Part shown: one piece after another, positions 61,313 through 64,000 of the stretch
Layout of the letters: the number at the start of each line of letters is the position of its first letter
Position numbering within the stretch: position 1 is the first letter of the stretch
NCBI GenBank assembly: GCA_023212645.1
Contig: JALBYC010000015.1
Location: 62,001-126,000, forward strand
Length of the DNA: 64,000 bases
From: Farysia itapuensis
Lineage: Eukaryota > Basidiomycota > Ustilaginomycetes > Ustilaginales > Ustilaginaceae
Reading direction: 5' to 3'
Notes under the pieces: generated by a model
Told to the model about the DNA's origin: nothing
Seen by the model: only the letters and a program-made list of their open reading frames with translations
The model's database searches: none
Position numbers and translations under genes: made by a program

Positions 61313-61768
61313 TCATGAGCGGTTGACGACAAAGTAGCCACCATATTTGCGAGACGAGTCGACGTGCGATAGCAGCTCAGACTCGCGGTCCAGCGCCTCG
61401 TCCTGCTTGTGCTCGGCAGCATGGGCGTCTTCTGGAAGAGAGACGTGCCACGATGGGTCCTGTGCGAGAACGCGACTGTCGACAGTTTTGGCTGGCGAAG
61501 CAGTTGCAGGACATGGGGCGTGGATACCGCGCACAAGTCGCAGCAGGGTGTGCAGCTGCTTGTTGAGTTTCTCCAGGTCTTTGGGTTCAGAAGGCGGCGC
61601 CAATGCTGCCAACTTGTGCAGTTTCACGAGCTCTTTTTCCGGCAACATGTCTGAATCGGTTTCGGATGGACGGATGATGGACGCCAAGCTCCATGTGCCC
61701 TTGTCGGGAATGGCAGGGTGAGAAGCATTCGTCCTACGTCCAGTACTGTACATTCGTCGACCTCCCAT
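61313..61768 (-). CDS. Mitochondrial glutamyl-tRNA(Gln) amidotransferase subunit C (GatC-like)
   Basis: The product is 151 residues from the ATG at 61768. The start MGGRRMYSTGRRTNASH is basic, hydroxylated and free of acid, like a mitochondrial presequence. The core ELVKLHKLAALAPPSEPKDL, then LNKQLHTLLRLVRGI, is the two-helix GatC fold that wraps around GatA/GatB. The end SSRKYGGYFVVNRS matches the C-terminal strand, usually ending FVVP-like. Subunit C stabilises the enzyme that makes Gln-tRNA by transamidating Glu-tRNA in mitochondria. Length is somewhat long. The frame is open upstream of the ATG, through a splice acceptor at 61799, and a matching donor exists at the end of the preceding ABC-transporter gene (see findings), so a fused form is conceivable. 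Confidence 0.75.
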   Translation of the reverse strand: MGGRRMYSTGRRTNASHPAIPDKGTWSLASIIRPSETDSDMLPEKELVKLHKLAALAPPSEPKDLEKLNKQLHTLLRLVRGIHAPCPATASPAKTVDSRVLAQDPSWHVSLPEDAHAAEHKQDEALDRESELLSHVDSSRKYGGYFVVNRS

Positions 61769-61942
61769 ACTCGCTTGCGGCGGCGGCTCAATCGTATCCT
61801 GCACAAAGAAACGATATGGTCAGCAAAATGGCTCTGCCGCAACACAAACAACAGGGCAGGGGAGAGGTAGTGGGGGGTGCTCGACCTCTACTAAAGATAT
61901 TCCGTATTTCTGCGAAAGAGTGGTGAGGATGTGAGGAAGGAA

Positions 61943-64000
61943 TTAGGAACGTACAATGGCGGAGTCTGGCTCTTCGGGTAGATCCTCGCTTTGAGTGGCG
62001 ACCGGCTGGTCCAATTGGGCCGCCATGAGAGCACGGAAGCGTGAGCCAGGCTCATCGAGCTCTTCGAAGGTACCTTGTTCGACAATCTTGCCGTTCTCGA
62101 GTACCTGAATGTTGTTGGCACTCTTAATAGTGGAAAGACGATGCGCTACGATCCAGACAGTGATGTTGCCCTGACGAATGATGTGCTGAATCGCGCTATT
62201 GACGGTGGACTCTGACGCAGAGTCCAACGCACTCGTCGCTTCGTCGAGTAGCAAGATCGAAGGCTGGCGTACTAACGCTCGCGCGATCGCAATTCGTTGT
62301 CGCTGGCCTCCCGAAAGCTGACGAGATCCAATGACAGTATCAATTCCACGAGGCAAATTTGCAATAAAGGACTCGCAGCCTGCCATTCGGGCTGCTTCCT
62401 GCACTTGCTCTCGCGTAGCCCCGTCGGTTCCGTACTTGATGTTGTCCTCAATGGAACCATCGAACAGTACGGGTTCTTGCGGCACGAATGCCAGCTGCTT
62501 ACGAACACTTTCAGGTGTGAAGCTTGCCAGATCCTTGCCTGCAATCGTAATGCGTCCCTGGTTGGGATCGTAGAAGCGCAAAAGGAGAGAGTGAACGGAT
62601 GACTTGCCAGCTCCAGAACCACCCACTAAGGCGTACGATTGGCCTGGTTCAATATCCAGCGTCACCCCGCGTAGAATGGGCTGATTCGGGCGCGAGGGGT
62701 AGCTGAAGTGAACGTTCTCGAATCGAATTGGGAGTTGGGCTGGACCAGACAAAGTCGACGCTGCCGCTGTCGATCCTGGCGAGGAGAGACGCAAAGTCTC
62801 CCCCTTGCCGAGAGCGATGCTGGATTCGCGGTCGATGAGCTCAAATACTCGCGCTCCTGCGCCGAGCCCTTTCATGAGCGAGGCAAAGAAGGACGTCAGA
62901 CTGACCATGCCGCCACCCAGGTAAGCAGTGTACATGAGCAAGGATGTGAGATCACCGACCGAGATCTCTCCTCTACTGACCAGATGTCCTCCGTACGTCA
63001 AAAGCGTCAGAATGGCACAATTACCAACGAATCCTGTCCCAGCATAGAAGAAGCCCGAGGCATAAGCCTCCTTCGTCTGCAGCTCGACGATAGCACCAAT
63101 CTTGCTGTCGAAGCGGCGTGACTCTTGACGTTGGGTGTTGAAGGCAGTGAGTGTGCGGAAAGCGGGCGGGGAAAGACGTTCTTCGGCAAGTCGAGTCATG
63201 TGGCCAATAGCTTCCTGCGTCTTGTGTGTCAGTTCGCGCAAGTATCGTCCGTAGAAAACAGCGCCAATGGCGGCCGGTGGCACGACCGTCATCATGAGCA
63301 GGGTGAGCTTGGAGGAGATGAGGAACATGGCTGTACCGGCAAACAGTACCGTCACCCCGGCACGCAGACCGTCTCCAATGTCCGAGGTGAGAGACTCTCC
63401 AACAATGTTGGTGTCAACGCTCAGACGACTGACTACGTCACCGGCTCCCTTGTCCGCCAATTCGACATCTTGACGAAGCGCTGAGCGGTAGGCCTGGCTT
63501 CGAATACCTTGTACGACACGAACACCGGACAATTCGAGAAGGATGTTGCTACCCGCTTTGGCGCCTGCACCGAGCGCAAAGATGAGCAGCATCAGAGCAG
63601 CGATCGATCCAAAAGAGAGGCCGAAAATGGCATTCTGACCGGATGTGAAGAAGTCGATCAATCGTCCGATGGCGAAGGGAACAGTGAGAGTGATGCATGA
63701 AGAGACAAGCAGCAAGGCTAGCGCTATAGCAATATTCTTCTTTTGCGGCATCGCCAGAGAGAACAGTCGAGATAGATCGGGGAAGGTAGTAGGCGCTGGT
63801 GAGGCGCCGTCCTTTGATTTCGGGGCCGACTTAGACAATTGCGCCTGAAGCGCTTTCTTGATCCTATCAGATAGTCGAGATGCGAGAGAGGAGCTTGAGG
63901 AAGCTTTGACCTCGGTAGAAGCGGCGGGAGGAGACGCATTCAGCGAATTTGTCGCAGCGGATGACACCTGCGGCTCCTCTTTAGTTGTCGTTGCAGAAGA
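61943..64000 (-). CDS. Mitochondrial ABC half-transporter, MDL1 type, 5' end cut off by the window edge
   Basis: At least 685 residues of one reading frame are visible, running open past the right edge, so the N-terminus and any presequence are missing. The transmembrane domain (six helices from AIALALLLVSSCITLTVPFA to ISVGDLTSLLMYTAYLGGG) precedes a complete ATPase: GGSGAGKSS Walker A, FVPQEPVLF Q-loop, LSGGQRQRIAIARAL signature, SILLLDEATSALDSASE Walker B, and VWIVAHRLST with the switch histidine. The closest class is yeast Mdl1 and human ABCB10/ABCB8, inner-membrane half-transporters linked to peptide export and heme or iron homeostasis. A long Ser-rich lead-in before FPDLSRLFSLAMPQKKN is probably matrix-targeting. 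It stops at 61943, or continues into GatC if a short intron is spliced. Confidence 0.9.
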   Translation of the reverse strand, partial: SSATTTKEEPQVSSAATNSLNASPPAASTEVKASSSSSLASRLSDRIKKALQAQLSKSAPKSKDGASPAPTTFPDLSRLFSLAMPQKKNIAIALALLLVSSCITLTVPFAIGRLIDFFTSGQNAIFGLSFGSIAALMLLIFALGAGAKAGSNILLELSGVRVVQGIRSQAYRSALRQDVELADKGAGDVVSRLSVDTNIVGESLTSDIGDGLRAGVTVLFAGTAMFLISSKLTLLMMTVVPPAAIGAVFYGRYLRELTHKTQEAIGHMTRLAEERLSPPAFRTLTAFNTQRQESRRFDSKIGAIVELQTKEAYASGFFYAGTGFVGNCAILTLLTYGGHLVSRGEISVGDLTSLLMYTAYLGGGMVSLTSFFASLMKGLGAGARVFELIDRESSIALGKGETLRLSSPGSTAAASTLSGPAQLPIRFENVHFSYPSRPNQPILRGVTLDIEPGQSYALVGGSGAGKSSVHSLLLRFYDPNQGRITIAGKDLASFTPESVRKQLAFVPQEPVLFDGSIEDNIKYGTDGATREQVQEAARMAGCESFIANLPRGIDTVIGSRQLSGGQRQRIAIARALVRQPSILLLDEATSALDSASESTVNSAIQHIIRQGNITVWIVAHRLSTIKSANNIQVLENGKIVEQGTFEELDEPGSRFRALMAAQLDQPVATQSEDLPEEPDSAIVRS

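Overview
The window looks like a gene-dense stretch of a nuclear chromosome from a basidiomycete fungus. The best fit is a smut-type yeast or fungus (Ustilaginomycotina: the Ustilago, Sporisorium or Moesziomyces kind). The reasons are moderately GC-rich coding DNA, long mostly intron-free reading frames rich in Ser, Ala, Thr and Gln linkers, short GT..AG introns when present, and fungal-only families (Zn2Cys6 regulators, PRO2, SUA5, Ure2-like GST). The species call is inference from style; no database search was possible. I see no bacterial features, CRISPR array, tRNA or rRNA gene, and no intact transposon.

Layout. 1-7 kb: a truncated CRY-DASH gene divergent from an Hsp110 gene with a strong heat-shock element, then PRO2, mitochondrial bL34 and a five-exon V-ATPase proteolipid. 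7-19 kb: DUS3, a DUF155 (Rmd1/Rmd8-type) membrane protein, a small unknown RG-rich protein, oxidosqualene cyclase (ERG7), the tiny Kish membrane protein, a GST and SUA5. 19-30 kb: a signal-anchored membrane protein, SEC13, a very large CH-kinase-C1-CaaX protein of the Cdc7/Cdc15 type, and an EamA transporter. 30-41 kb: a Zn2Cys6 regulator, an HDHD2-type HAD phosphatase, dynactin p25, VPS45 and a two-RRM protein. 41.1-44.1 kb: a 3-kb gene-free block holding a 23-bp periodic array, an AT-rich palindrome, a duplicated segment and an 86-bp minisatellite. 44-64 kb: eIF2B gamma, an AVT2-like vacuolar amino-acid transporter, an unknown membrane protein, a DDHD phospholipase, a PACT coiled-coil spindle-pole protein, a C2H2/Zn2Cys6 regulator, mitochondrial GatC and a truncated MDL1-type ABC transporter.

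The genes are mostly housekeeping and are not a biosynthetic or defence cluster. Loose themes are endomembrane traffic (SEC13, Kish, VPS45, VMA16, AVT2), translation and tRNA modification (DUS3, SUA5, eIF2B gamma, GatC, bL34m), and microtubule or septation control (dynactin p25, PACT protein, CH kinase). Many neighbours are divergent with short shared promoters.

The most unusual observations are a 5-nt micro-exon needed to keep ERG7 in frame, a first exon made only of the ATG in the Kish gene, a cell-cycle-type kinase with CH, C1 and CaaX parts and an HCD in place of HRD, an in-frame intron that could fuse MDL1 to GatC, and the precisely 23-bp-spaced array in the gene-free block. Splice sites were placed by eye from GT/AG signals, frame and family conservation. 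Exon ends should be read as good models, not transcript-proven facts.
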